64,000 bases of DNA from Pelobates cultripes (GCA_933207985.1 OW240913.1:276278000-276341999); one strand, 5' to 3'. Counted from the stretch's first letter, positions 21,430-32,345 are shown. Numbers and translations are program-made. The notes: generated by a model not told the origin, from the sequence alone.

Positions 21430-22790
21430 ACAATGTAAAATTTACAATTTCCCCCTTTTTTTTTTCCTCCCCATGTTTTCTTCTTTCTTTCTCCCTTTCC
21501 CCCTTCCCCCACTGGTTTTGTATTTTCTACCTACCCCCTGAAATTGGAGCTACCTGCCCTCATGTGGGGTGATTTTCAGACAACACCATTAGATATATTA
21601 TTTCCCTCCCTAGTGCCCACTTCCAAAATGGGATATTCTGGCCGGGATTGCCGCTGCAGGGGTTTAGGCTGATGCACAATATCTTGTGACGTCATTATGG
21701 CCACCCCCCGGCTGGCACCAAGATCTCCTCCCAAGCACCAACAGGAAGCAATAACAAAAGGTACAGGCGGGGGTGACGTGCGGTTTGATACGTCACGTCA
21801 CTTCCGCCAGCCATGTGTGGGATGCAACGAACTAATGATTAACACCCCTGACCACTAATTAAATTTATCTGAAAAATTATTTGGAGTGGAGGGGTTGACA
21901 TAATGCAGTTCAATACCACTGAACCACCCATGATTAATTGATCATTAACAATTAAGGTGGCAGATCCAATTACACAATAGGGGCTCCTCATAGGTGCAGT
22001 TAGGTTGCACAAGAAATACCAGAAAATCTGAACTCATGATTGGTTAATTAAACACCATGTGACTCTAAAGTGAGGACCCACAAAACTTATTGAACATTTA
22101 AAAAGCAAAGGATTCCTGAGGCTACATCACAGCTGACTGAGGAAGCTCACAGATGACTGAAACACATTTTGGCTGATTTTGGACTTTTATTTGGACTTTT
22201 TAATTGGATTTCTATTTTTATTTTATATTTTATAAATCTAGAATATTGTTTTTTTTATTTGTAACCAATGAATGTACCAGTTATTCCAAACCAAGTCCTT
22301 GGAGCCTCTAGGAACCTTGTTGGGGAGTGCAACTCCAAAAAATTGGCACACTGCTGATCATCTTTAGTTCCAGGAACTGAAGGCTCTTAAAAAGGTGAGT
22401 GTAATACTTACCATAAATATATCAACTGTAATTTTACACAGTACTACACATCTGGTCCTTTTCTTCCCTTTTCTTTATCTTTGGAGGAACATCATTGAGG
22501 ACGTGGTGTGTTGCTGCCCAAAGAGCAAAAAGGTTTATTTTACGGAGCCAATACCACAAAGGCTCCAGACCATGTGAGTGGTTTTAGTTATTCACCTTAC
22601 CATCCATTCCTGCCAAAGACCATCTGCACTATCTATCTCTATGTTTGTTTTTTATATGTGCACCTATATATTCCTAATGGGTTTTTACACTCAATTGATG
22701 GGGTAAGTGGACCCGTCCATTATTTTATATTTATATAGCACTCTACTATTTGGGATATATTCTATACCATATATTCTTCAAGAGAAAAAA
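21430..22790 (+). repeat. Repeat unit with promoter-like and poly(A)-like signals
   Basis: Order of signals: TGACGTCATTA (about 21688), ATACGTCACGTCACTTCCG (21788-21806), ATTTAAAAAG (about 22098), GACTGAGGAAGCTC (22135) with GACTGAAACACATTTTGG (22155), AATAAA-poor T-rich stretch, a TTGGGGAGTGCAACTCC hairpin (about 22320), GGTGAGTGTAATAC (22395) and a CTGCACTATCTATCTC box (about 22624). The same series occurs in the fold-back insertion at 4835-6396. It reads as a full-length, non-inverted copy of that family, with boundaries uncertain. Confidence 0.5.
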
Positions 22791-22792
22791 AT

Positions 22793-23200
22793 ATGTCGTG
22801 GTACGGTTCGGAAATTTGGGTAAGTAAAATAATTCGGCACTTCGGCAATTTGGTTAAGTTCAGCACTTGCGAAGTTTGGAACTTCGGCAATTCGAAACTT
22901 CGGCAATTCGGGACTTCAGAATTTGGAACATCTGTAGGACTCCCTAACCCTAAACCTACCCTTACCCCTAACCCTTACCCTACACCTGACCCTACCTCTA
23001 ACCCTAACCTTACCCCTCCCCCTGTCATTATTCACATAATTTTCCCTTCCTCTCTTGTTTTGCCACTTTATAGAAATCTGAAGCACTTTGACACTTCTGA
23101 AATTCGACACTTTGGCAATTCGGTAATTTGGCAATACGGTTCGGTTCAGCACTTCCAGCACTTCGGCAATTTGGTAATTCAGCACTTCGGCACTTAGGAC
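22793..23200. repeat. CACTTCGGCAATTCGG-type repeat
   Basis: Irregular units based on ACTTCGGCAATT(C/T)GG occupy 22800-22925 and 23080-23200. The segment between them holds a telomere-like tract and a short unrelated spacer. ORFs on both strands are repeat translations. Confidence 0.8.
22929..23020. repeat. Degenerate telomere-like (CCCTAA)n tract
   Basis: About 90 bases of CCCTAA variants (CCCTAACCCTAAACC, TACCCTTACCCCTAACCC and so on). The vertebrate telomere repeat on this strand is CCCTAA. The units are heavily varied (CTTACC, CTGACC), so this is an interstitial, decayed tract rather than an active end. Confidence 0.75.
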
Positions 23201-23911
23201 ATTCGTAAGCATTCGAATGTCCATATTGCCTGCAATTAGTCCAATTCACATTCGGAACAAAACAAATTGCACATGTATAGGTAATGCAAACTAAAGTGCA
23301 GATAACTTGAACAATCACATTTGGTATAGCCTTTATATGATTGGCTCTGATCTATCCATGCTTTTAAACATGCTACCCATTTTGGACCTTGTGAATGTAG
23401 TACTCTAGGGAAAAGATATAAACAAGTTCATAATAGTGCAGTATTCTCCACATGGAATTTATATAATCACAGAAGAAAAGAAACATGCACAACTTAAATA
23501 GAGCCTGCATTTGTGTGGTTCCAGGTAAAAATAGCATGTTACCAATAATGATTAGCACTCCCCTTTAGTGTATACAATAGGAGCCAGATGTTAAACTGAA
23601 ATACAGATGAACCACAACCAGGGCCGGTGCAAGGATTTCTGCCTCCTTTGGCAAAGATAAATTTTGCCGCCCCCTCATGAAAGCAAATACAATGTCACAG
23701 AGGTTTATTCACTAAACTCTGCATTGCATTTAATTGAAAACCAAATTGCAAAGTTTAAGCAAAAACAGCTGAACTGTGACTGTAGCCGAAATTGGAGAAT
23801 TGTTCGAGATCAGCTATTTTGGCCTAAATTTTGACATATGCTTTCCAGTTAGGTCTGCCTAATACACATATAGTGCTTAATGTGTACATCCATAAACACA
23901 TACTGCCTAAT

Positions 23912-25379
23912 AAAGAGCAAAATATAAAAGAAGGGCTGCGCCACAGAAAAATAAAATAAGATAGATAATATCCAGTCCAAATACTGATAAAACTCCAACC
24001 TAAAAATTGTAGTCCTCTCTGTCGTCCTTGGATACAGGAACAAAAGTCGTCAAGTTTGGGATATATAGAAAATAAAAAGAGAACAGCCAATAGTGCAATA
24101 GGTATGGTTCAGGTGAGATAAATTTATATTGTAAAGTAGCAAACTCACAATTTCTAAGAGCTTCTATCCAGCTCTAGGGTAAAGCGCACACAGCGGTATA
24201 GTCCCCGCTTATGGGACGTGCGATGAGTGTCGGTTCTTCAGTGGTCTCCAGAAACTCAAAAAGAACAGAAACAAGCCAGATAGTGCTCTCTGTATGGTTG
24301 TATATAGTGGGATAAAGTAAAAAAATGTACTTACAAGTACAGAGCAGATCAACTGCTCTATGGTGTCAGCGCTGGTGGAATAATCCCCACCTAGGATTTC
24401 TTTCACTGTACAGGAACTTGTAGAAATGGTGTTAAAATCAGGATAAATATTTATCAAATATATATAAAATTTGCCAGGAATTAATGTATGAATAAAGATA
24501 GTGGGAACTAACAAGTAACCAGAACTTTAATATTTATTTATACAAAATTATATATCCATTAACGCGTTTCGTCATACAGACTTCTTCAAAAATGGAATGC
24601 CATTCCATTCCATTTTTGAAGAAGTCTGTATGACGAAACGCGTTAATGGATATATAATTTTGTATAAATAAATATTAAAGTTCTGGTTACTTGTTAGTTC
24701 CCACTATCTTTATTCATACATTAATTCCTGGCAAATTTTATATATATTTGATAAATATTTATCCTGATTTTAACACCATTTCTACAAGTTCCTGTACAGT
24801 GAAAGAAATCCTAGGTGGGGATTATTCCACCAGCGCTGACACCATAGAGCAGTTGATCTGCTCTGTACTTGTAAGTACATTTTTTTACTTTATCCCACTA
24901 TATACAACCATACAGAGAGCTCTATCTGGCTTGTTTCTGTTCTTTTTGAGTTTCTGGAGACCACTGAAGAACCGACACTCATCGCACGTCCCATAAGCGG
25001 GGACTATACCGCTGTGTGCGCTTTACTCTAGAGCTGGATAGAAGCTCTTAGAAATTGTGAGTTTGCTACTTTACAATATAAATTTATCTCACCTGAACCA
25101 TACCTATTGCACTATTGGCTGTTCTCTTTTTATTTTCTATATATCCCAAACTTGAAGACTTTTGTTCCTGTATCCAAGGACGACAGGGAGGACTACAATT
25201 TTTAGGTTGGAGTTTTATCAGTATTTGGACTGGATATTATCTATCTTATTTTATTTTTCTGTGGTGCAGCCCTTCTTTTATATTTTGCTCTTTACTTTGT
25301 ATTTTTAAGGGTTTTGGGGGGATTCCCTTTTTGGGTTGCTGCCTTGTAGGTTTATTGGCGCTGTCTCTCTCTCTTATTT
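23912..25379 (+). mobile_element. Large palindromic fold-back insertion
   Basis: Arms 23911-24599 and 24606-25294 are reverse complements over 689 nt with only scattered mismatches, closing on a six-base loop. Both arms encode the same 101-residue ORF in mirror image, a consequence of the symmetry. A tail (25295-25379) is present only on the right. The 14-bp ACATACTGCCTAAT at 23898-23911 and 25380-25393 flanks it, though this motif is also a unit of the host tandem repeat, so the duplication is ambiguous. The right arm carries GACGAAACGCGTT (24632), AATAAATA (24668), a CCTAGGTGGGGATTATTCCACC hairpin (about 24810), an AGAGCT/AGCTCT hairpin (25031-25050), TTGTGAGTTTG (25056) and TTGCACTATTGG (25107). 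Confidence 0.85.
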
Positions 25380-25470
25380 ACATACTGCCTAATACCTACA
25401 TCCATACATACATACTGCCTAATACCTACATCTATAAACACAAACTGCCTAATACATACATCCCAAGACA
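25375..25470. repeat. Short tandem repeat ACTGCCTAATACCTACATCC
   Basis: About four units of 27-32 nt, continued on the left side of the palindrome at 23865-23911. The palindrome therefore entered an existing array. Confidence 0.75.
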
Positions 25471-25600
25471 AGGGCAGCCCACCAGGAAACATTCCTGCAC
25501 TCGGTAATTTGTTGGCACTATATAAATAATAACATAAGAATAATAATCCCGGTCGGCACCCCCTGCAAGCTGGCGCTCTAGGCAAATGCTTGACCACAAC

Positions 25601-25940
25601 TGTAGCATAATTGGAATTTATTTTATAAATTTAACTTACATAAAAAGTAAATACAATAAATTACTACAAATTAGCAAATGCACTCCATGTTGACATTAGA
25701 GGAGTCCTTATAAGTTGCATTTTCAGTTGAATTTGGGGAAACTACTTGAAGCATTCGCTGTATTGAGCTATTTCAATTTTTTTGTTTGATTGGTTGATTG
25801 CAAACAGCTGAAAGTCTGTAAATTAAACCTAATTTTCATTGGGGCTTAAATAATTTTGATTACAACTGTATAATGACATATATCCACCTACCTGTTAGTG
25901 TAGGTGTTATCAAGTTTTTCTTTGGGTCAAAAGAACATAT
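25601..25940. other. AT-rich, no gene seen
   Basis: No ORF or recognised repeat. Confidence 0.35.
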
Positions 25941-26576
25941 ATCAGGTTTATTCACTGAAGTTTGAATTGCTGGGTACTTGAAGTGAATTTTAAATTTAAA
26001 GAACTGTCACCTCATAAATATGTTTTAATATAGAATAATCATTTCATCAGGTTTTAATTAAGTATTAATATGAAAAGCAAAAGATTTAAAAAAAATATAT
26101 GTAAAAAAATTAATTAGAAAACCTAATTTAGTATATGACAGGACCCATAAGCCATATACATGTACCCTGAGTTTCAAAGAGTTTGACAACTGTCAGTCTC
26201 TATGGTTTTCCCAGCTTCACTCCCTGCATAGAAACAGGAAGACCATAGAGACTAACTGTCAGTTCCAAACACTATCTGACCCTATGTACATTAGTACAAC
26301 TGAAAGATCCTGATATATACTGTCATGTACTAAATGTAGGGAAGAGTTTTGCTCAACTGTTTTTTTATGCATATACTTTATTAAAAATATATATTTATTT
26401 TCAATAGCTGATGAAATAGTTATTATATTAAAAATATAAAGGTGACTGTTGTTCTTTGAGGCCAAAACAGCTGAACTAGAAAAAATCTGCTATGCTTCTA
26501 ATTTGTTTTTATTTCCCCACACATTGTAAATTAACTTTGAATTCACAATAATTCTCACGTCAGTGAATATCCCTGA
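25941..26576. mobile_element. MITE-like unit with imperfect inverted ends
   Basis: Left end ATCAGGTTTATTCACTGAAG and right end (reverse complement) ATCAGGGATATTCACTGACG match at 16 of 20 positions. The centre is AT-rich and non-coding. Related 'TTCACTAAA' ends are at 32437 and 33245 and inside the hAT at 23701. Target duplication is unclear (AT or longer). Confidence 0.5.
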
Positions 26577-27412
26577 TGTGCAGTATCACACTGACACTAT
26601 TTAATATGCAAGGTGATCTAATAAACAAAACTAAATAGTAGACATATCATACATTTAAATAATAACAATTTATTTTTGTAAAGAGTATTGTCAAAGTATT
26701 TGCATATTGATACGGGATTGGCGATGTAAAAGTGGCAATTGCAAATGTCTGGTAAAGTAAATGGTGTGTTATAACAAAAAAAAATGATGTTCTAAACATA
26801 AAATATTATAGAAAACAAAGATTAAATGGGAACTGACTATATTTTTCTATTTATGGTTTAGTAGGAGGACAAAATAAACCTGTTCCAGGCTTTTACAAAA
26901 GGCAGTAAGTAACATGACCGGTGACTCTCAATATTTTATTCCTATAAATGGAGCACTCCTTTATTATTTTACCACCAGCATTTTTATTCTCATCCATCAA
27001 GAACACTTTTTATATAACCTTATGAAGTAAAACAGAGAACATTAGCTAAAGGAATTGCATTATATAAAAGATTCTATCAGATCAAAGGAGCATATTTTTA
27101 ATTTACTTTGTGTTGACACAGATTTCTATCAGCTATCACTTTTCTCTTATCATTCTGATGAAATAGAATTTGTGCAGTGAATAAAAAGTAAAATCCGAGC
27201 ACGGCGATCTGTCATAGTCACAAAATGTTCTATCTGTCATCAGCAGAAACTTTATTTACTTTCTGTGTTTTTCAGCTGTGTTTTACTCATTATCAAATAC
27301 CATAGCAAAAATACTCTTGTGTCCTGTTTTATTGTATTTATGTGTAATATTTTGCTAACAATGCAAACATATGTTTTTTTGCATAATTTAGTGATTGTTA
27401 TCTTTTCCATGG
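26577..27412. other. AT-rich low-repeat stretch
   Basis: No ORF or clear repeat. At 27090-27320 composition is mixed, with two CTGTCA (TALE-type) sites (27209, 27234) and ATCAGCTATC. This could be a conserved non-coding segment, but conservation cannot be judged from one sequence. Confidence 0.3.
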
Positions 27413-27880
27413 AAGCATCCACCGCTCAGGGGAGTGACTAGGGGCTTGGGGACCCCTAGTCACCTGGGGAGGGGGGGTTTAATTTTTTATTTAGGGCCCC
27501 CACCCACCGCTCAGGGGTGGGGGCCAGGGGGAGGACATTAGGATCCCCCTTATTAGTATTTAGGGCCCTCACCCACCGCTCAGGGGTGGGGGCCAGGGTG
27601 GAGGACATTAGGTCTTCCCCCTATTCTAATTTAGGGCCCCCACCCACCATTCAGGGGTGGAGCCAGGGGGAGGACATTAATTTCACCCCCCTTATTAGTA
27701 TTTAGGGCCACCATCCACCGCTCAGGCGTGGGAGCCAAGGGGGGAGGACATTAGGCCCCCCCATCATTTTACTTTAGGGCCCCCACCTGCCGCTCAGGGG
27801 TGGGGGCCAGGGGGAAGGATATTAGGTCCCCCCATTATTTTACTTTAAGGCCCCCACCCGCCGCTCAGGCCACAGGCTGC
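27413..27880. repeat. About 70-bp GC-rich minisatellite
   Basis: Six to seven units of about 70 nt, anchored by CCCACCGCTCAGG at 27503, 27572, 27643, 27713, 27784 and 27856. Each has a G-run block GGGGTGGGGGCCAGGGGG with G-quadruplex potential. The same unit recurs at 30268-30420 and, inverted, at 49860-50105. Confidence 0.9.
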
Positions 27881-27969
27881 TCACTGTTTAATAGACATGC
27901 CCCTACTCACGGTATAGCGAGTAGGGGCATAATTTACTAATACTAAGTAATTTTTACTTAGTATTAGTG
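27881..27969. repeat. Stem-rich unit shared with 50110-50210
   Basis: GGCTGCTCACTGTTTAATAG, then GCCCCTACTC...GAGTAGGGGC (a hairpin), then ACTAAGTAAT...ATTAGT-like. Nearly the same stretch follows the GC minisatellite at 50109-50210, and an inverted copy lies at 49690-49795. Confidence 0.8.
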
Positions 27970-28369
27970 ATGCACCGAACGGTTCGCTGGTGAATAGTTC
28001 CTGGCGAACATAGCGTCTTCGCGTTCGCCACGGTGGGCGAACATATGCGCGGTTCGATCCGCCCCCTATTCGTCATTGAGTAAACTTTGACCCTGTACCT
28101 CACAGTCAGCAGACACATTCCAGTCAATTAGCAGCACACCCTCCCTAGCAGACCCTCCCACCTACTGGACAGCATCCATTTTAGATTCATTCTCAAGCTG
28201 CATGCTTAGTGAGAGGAGGGAAAGTGTAGCTGCTGTTGATTTGATAGGGAAATGGATAGCTAGGTTAGTGTATACAGTGTCCACTACAGTCCTGAAGGAC
28301 TCATCTGATCTCTGCTGTAAGGACAGCACCCCAAAAAGCCTTTTTAGGGCTAGAACATCAGTCTGCTTT

Positions 28370-29620
28370 TTTTTTATGTGTAATGTAATTGCAGTTGCCT
28401 GCCTGCCAGCTTCTGTGTCAGGCTCACAGTGGATACTGTGCCCACTTGCCCAGTGCCACCACTCACTCACTGGTGTCACAATAGCTTGCATTTAAAAAAA
28501 AATATTATTTTTTCACTATAATAGATTGAATAGCAGTTAGTTGTCTGCCAGCTTCTGTGTCAGGCTCACAATGGATACTGTGCCCACTTGCCCAGTGCCA
28601 CCACTCACTCACTGGTGTCACAATAGCTTGCATTTAAAAAAATAAATTACATTTTTCACTATAATAGATTGAATAGCAGTTGGTTGTCTGCCAGCTTCTG
28701 TGTCAGGCTCACAGTGGATACTGTGCCCACTTGCCCAGTGCCACCACTCACTCACTGGTGTCACAAAAGCTTGCATTTAAAAAAAAAAATGTATTTCACT
28801 GTAATAGATTGAATAGCAGTTAGTTGTCTGCAAGCGTCTGTGTGTCAGGCTCGCAGCGTATACTGTGCCCAGCCCAGTGCCACTCACTACTGGTGTCACA
28901 ATGCTTGCATTTAAAAAAAATAGTTTTCACTGTAATAGATTGAATAGCAGTTAGTTGTCTGCAAGCCTGTGTGTCAGGCTCGCAGCGTATACTGTGCCCA
29001 CTTGCCCAGTGCCACCACTCACTCACTGGTGTCACAATAGCGTGCATTTAAAAACCAAAAAACTTTTTTCACTGTTATAGATTGAATAGCAGTTAGTTGT
29101 CTCCAAGCGTCTGTGTGTCAGGCCTACAACGTGTACTCTGCCAACCTTTGCCAGTTCAAAGTGCCACTCTTATCTGGTGTCACAATAGCATGCATTTAAA
29201 AACCCCAAAACTTTTTTCACTGTTATAGATTGAATAGCAGTTAGTTGTCTTCAAGCGGGTGTGTCAGGCCTACAGCGTGTACTCTGCCAACCTCTGCCAG
29301 TTCACAGTGCCACTCATATCTGGTGTCACAATAGCGTGCATTTAAAAACAAAAAACTTTTTTCACTGTTATAGATTGAATAGCAGTTAGTTGTCTCAAGC
29401 GGGTGTGTCAGGCCCACAGCGTGTAATCTGCCAACCTCTGCCAGTTCACAGTGCCACTCATATCTGGTGTCACAATAGCGTGCATTTAAAAACAAAAAAC
29501 TTTTTTCACTGTTATAGATTGAATAGCAGTTAGTTGTCTTCAAGCGGGTGTGTCAGGCCTACAACGTGTACTCTGCCAGTTCACAGTGCCACTCATATCT
29601 GGTGTCACAATAAAATTTGA
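28370..29620. repeat. About 143-bp tandem repeat, nine copies
   Basis: GATTGAATAGCAGTTAGTTG recurs at spacings of 131-148 nt (28524, 28667, 28807, 28938, 29080, 29228, 29373, 29517). Right-hand units share CCAACCTCTGCCAGTTCACA. ORFs such as 28820-29047 and 29241-29543 are minus-strand readings of the repeat. Confidence 0.92.
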
Positions 29621-29900
29621 AGAAGGAGGATCAACCAAGCATCTTTTTCCATCTCCCGGTTCCTAAAATCGATGCCATATACACGTCCCCTGATAGGGGA
29701 TGTAACAGGGATTAAACTGATAAGAATAGTACTACTTAACACACCACTCCTATCTGGTGGCACATTAGATTGCATGCGCAGTGCCCCAAATTTGAAGAAG
29801 GAGGACCGACCAAGCATCTTTTTCCATCTCCCGGTTCCTAAAATCGATGCCATATACACATCCCCTGATAGGGGACGTAACAGGGATTAAACTGATAGGA
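29605..29900. repeat. Direct repeat, about 168-bp offset
   Basis: TTTGAAGAAGGAGGA...CCCGGTTCCTAAAATCGATG...CCCCTGATAGGGGA occurs twice (29626 and 29793). Non-coding flank of the hAT transposase remnant. Confidence 0.85.
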
Positions 29901-29937
29901 ATACTACTTAACACACCTTATAATAACGCAGAGAGAG

Positions 29938-30170
29938 GCAATGCAGAGAGAGGAGTCTGAAGAAGAGGAGTCAGAGGAGGAAGGTGGCTTTGAGGAGGTG
30001 GAAGACCAAACACAGCAGGCGTTCCAGGGGGCTTGTTGTCACCTTTTGGGGACCCTTGGTGTTGTACGTGGCTGGGTGGAGTAAGAGACCTTCAATGACA
30101 TCACTGAGGACAAGGAACGGGACATGGCTAGCTTGGTATCCAACCTTGTGCAAATGGGGAGTTTGTGGTT
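29938..30170 (+). pseudogene. hAT transposase remnant
   Basis: The plus reading gives an acidic stretch (REESEEEESEEEGGFEEVED), then QQAFQGACCHLLGTLGVVRG, a stop, and TFNDITEDKERDMASLVSNL. An acidic linker next to such a helix-rich block resembles internal parts of vertebrate hAT transposases, and the surrounding termini agree. Catalytic residues and the BED finger are not present. Confidence 0.45.
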
Positions 30171-30267
30171 GTGCAAATGGACTGTTTGCGGTTGTTTGCG
30201 GTGCGTTAAACGGGGAGTCACTGTGAAGCGGGTGTAACCCTTACACTACCTGATCGATACAACATCA

Positions 30268-30420
30268 TACAGTAGGTCCCCCCCTCATTATTTTTATGGC
30301 CCCACCCACCGCTCACGGGTGGGGGCGGGCTGGAGGACAGTAGGTCCCCCCCATTGAGATTTATGGCCCCCACTCACCATGCAGGGGTGGGGGCCGGGGG
30401 GAAGGACAGTAGGTCCCCCC
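30268..30420. repeat. GC-rich minisatellite, second array
   Basis: Two to three units of the 70-nt repeat of 27413-27880 (GGCCCCACCCACCGCTCACG, then ...GGGGGCGGGCTGGAGGACAG). Confidence 0.85.
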
Positions 30421-30445
30421 TTATCCTTATTTACTGAATATTCCC

Positions 30446-31755
30446 CTGTATAACAATGTTTGGCATTTAGTGAATATTCCCTATTCTGCTCTGTGTCAGT
30501 GTGTATCAGGGATCCTTAGGATAGGTGTCAATCTATACCTGCCAAGTGACCCTATGTAGGGGGAACAGTCCCTATTCTGCTCTGTGTCAGTGTTTATCAG
30601 GGATCCTTAGGATAGGTGTCAATCCATATCTGCCAAGTGACCCTATGTAGGGGGAACAGTCCCTATTCTGCTCTGTGTCATTGTGTATAAGGGATCCTGA
30701 GGATAGGTGTCAATCCATATTTGCCAAGTGACCCTATGTAGGGGGAACAGTCCCTATTTTGTGTCAGTGTGTATCAGGGATCCATAGGATAGGTGTCAAT
30801 CTATACCTGCCAAGTGACCCTATGTAGGGGGAACAGTCCCTATTCTGCTCTGTGTCAGTGTTTATCAGGGATCCTTAGGATAGGTGTCAATCCATATCTG
30901 CCAAGTGACCCTATGTAGGGGGAACAGTCCCTATTATGCTCTGTGTCATTGTGTATAAGGGATCCTGAGGATAGGTGTCAATCCATATCTGCCAAGTGAC
31001 CCTATGTAGGGGGAACAGTCCTTATTCTGTGTCAGTGTGTATCAGGGATCCTTAGGATAGGTGTCAATCTATACCTGCCAAGTGACCCTATGTAGGGGGA
31101 ACAGTCCCTATTCTGCTCTGTGTCAATGTGTATCAGGGATCCTGAGGATATGTGTCAATCCATATCTGCCAAGTGACCCTATGTAGGGGGAACAGTCCCT
31201 ATTCTGCTCTGTGTCAATGTGTATCAGGGATCCTGAGGATAGGTGTCAATCCATATCTGCCAAGTGACTCTATGTAGGGGGAACAGTCCCTATTCTGCTC
31301 TGTGTCATTGTGTATAAGGGATCCTGAGGATAGGTGTCAATCCATATCTGCCAAGTGACCCTATGTAGGGGGAACAGTCCCTATTCTGTGTCATTGTGTA
31401 TAAGTGATCCTGAGGATAGGTGTCAATCCATATCTGCCAAGTGACCCTATGTAGGGGGAACAGTCCCTATTCTGCTCTGTGTCATTGTGTATAAGTGATC
31501 CTGAGGATAGGTGTCAATCCATATCTGCCAAGTGACCCTATGTAGGGGGAACAGTCCCTATTCTGCTCTGTGTCAATGTGTATCAGGGATCCTGAGGATA
31601 GGTGTCAATCCATATTTGCCAAGTGACCCTATGTAGGGGGAACAGTCCCTATTCTGCTCTGTGTCAGTGTGTATCAGGGATCCTTAGGATAAGTGTCAAT
31701 CCATATCTGCCAAGTGACCCTATGTAGGGGGAACAGTCCCTATTCTGCTCTTTAT
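30446..31755. repeat. About 91-bp tandem repeat, about 14 copies
   Basis: Unit anchored by GTAGGGGGAACAGTCCCTAT, spaced 85-92 nt, each with GGATCC-GAGGATAGGTGTCAATC. Copies are very alike (few substitutions), so the array is young or homogenised. Confidence 0.95.
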
Positions 31756-31975
31756 GGATTAAGACCAGACTCTGCATCAACTGTGTAATTTTCCATGGGT
31801 GTTTTGCCATGGATCCCCCTCCGGCATGCCACAGTCCAGGTGTTAGTCCCCTTGAAACAACTTTTCCATCACTATTGTGACCAGAAAGAGTCCCTGTGTG
31901 TTTTAAAATTCGCCTGCCCATTGAAGTCTATGGCGGTTCGCCCGGTTCGCCGGTTCGCGAACATTAGCGTAAGTA

Positions 31976-32345
31976 TCAGGTAGTGTGTGTCTATTAGGCA
32001 GTTTCTGTGAGTGTGAGTATGACAGTTTGTGTGTGTTTTTGTATGTATGTATGTATTACATGTATGTAATCACAATATATTTCAATGCATGTATTAAGCA
32101 GTGTGTGTGTGAGTATGCATCTATAAAGCAGTTTGTGTGTGAGGCAGTGTGGGTGTATTAGGCAGTTTGTATGTGTTGGTGTATGTATTCAGCAGTGTTT
32201 GTGTGTGCATGTAATAGGAAGTTTGTGTGTGTATGTATATGGTAGTTTGTGTGCTTATGTATTAGACAGTGTGTGTGTGTCTAATATGTAATAAGCAGTG
32301 TCGGTATATGGATGCACAGTATGTATTAGGCAGTGTATTTAAAAA
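31976..32345. repeat. TG-rich low-complexity tract
   Basis: Imperfect repeats of GTGTGTGTATGTATTAGGCAGT, units of 20-40 nt. Non-coding. Confidence 0.8.

Larger units (their letters stand above)
23619..25592. mobile_element. hAT-type element, 8-bp TSD ACCACAAC
   Basis: Starts CAGGGCCGGTGCAAGG at 23619. Exact 8-bp copies of ACCACAAC lie at 23611-23618 and 25593-25600, the target-duplication length of hAT transposons. The right terminus (GGCAAATGCTTG) does not match the left, so the inverted repeat is lost or altered there. The inside holds a tandem 'ACTGCCTAATAC' repeat, which a large fold-back unit has split. No transposase was found, so the element is non-autonomous. Confidence 0.78.
27970..31975 (+). 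mobile_element. hAT-like element with three minisatellites
   Basis: The left edge reads GCACCGAACGGTTCGCTGG and the right edge GGTTCGCCGGTTCGCGAAC: inverted 'GGTTCG/CGAACC' termini like those at 60230. Inside are a 143-bp array, a transposase remnant (29938-30170), a GC minisatellite and a 91-bp array. No exact 8-bp duplication was found, so the outer limits are approximate. Most of the transposase gene is missing or replaced by tandem arrays. Confidence 0.55.

Noticed and set aside
24209..24996. Two identical 101-residue ORFs on opposite strands
   Set aside because: They are mirror images caused by the palindrome. The residues are AT-rich hydrophobic text without a family.
28162..29543. Repeated ORFs with SEWWHWASGHSIxCEPDT
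   Set aside because: The same phrase recurs in step with the 143-bp tandem repeat, so it is a shadow of the array.
27413..31755. CRISPR array
   Set aside because: Tandem units adjoin without unique spacers, and the sequence is eukaryotic.
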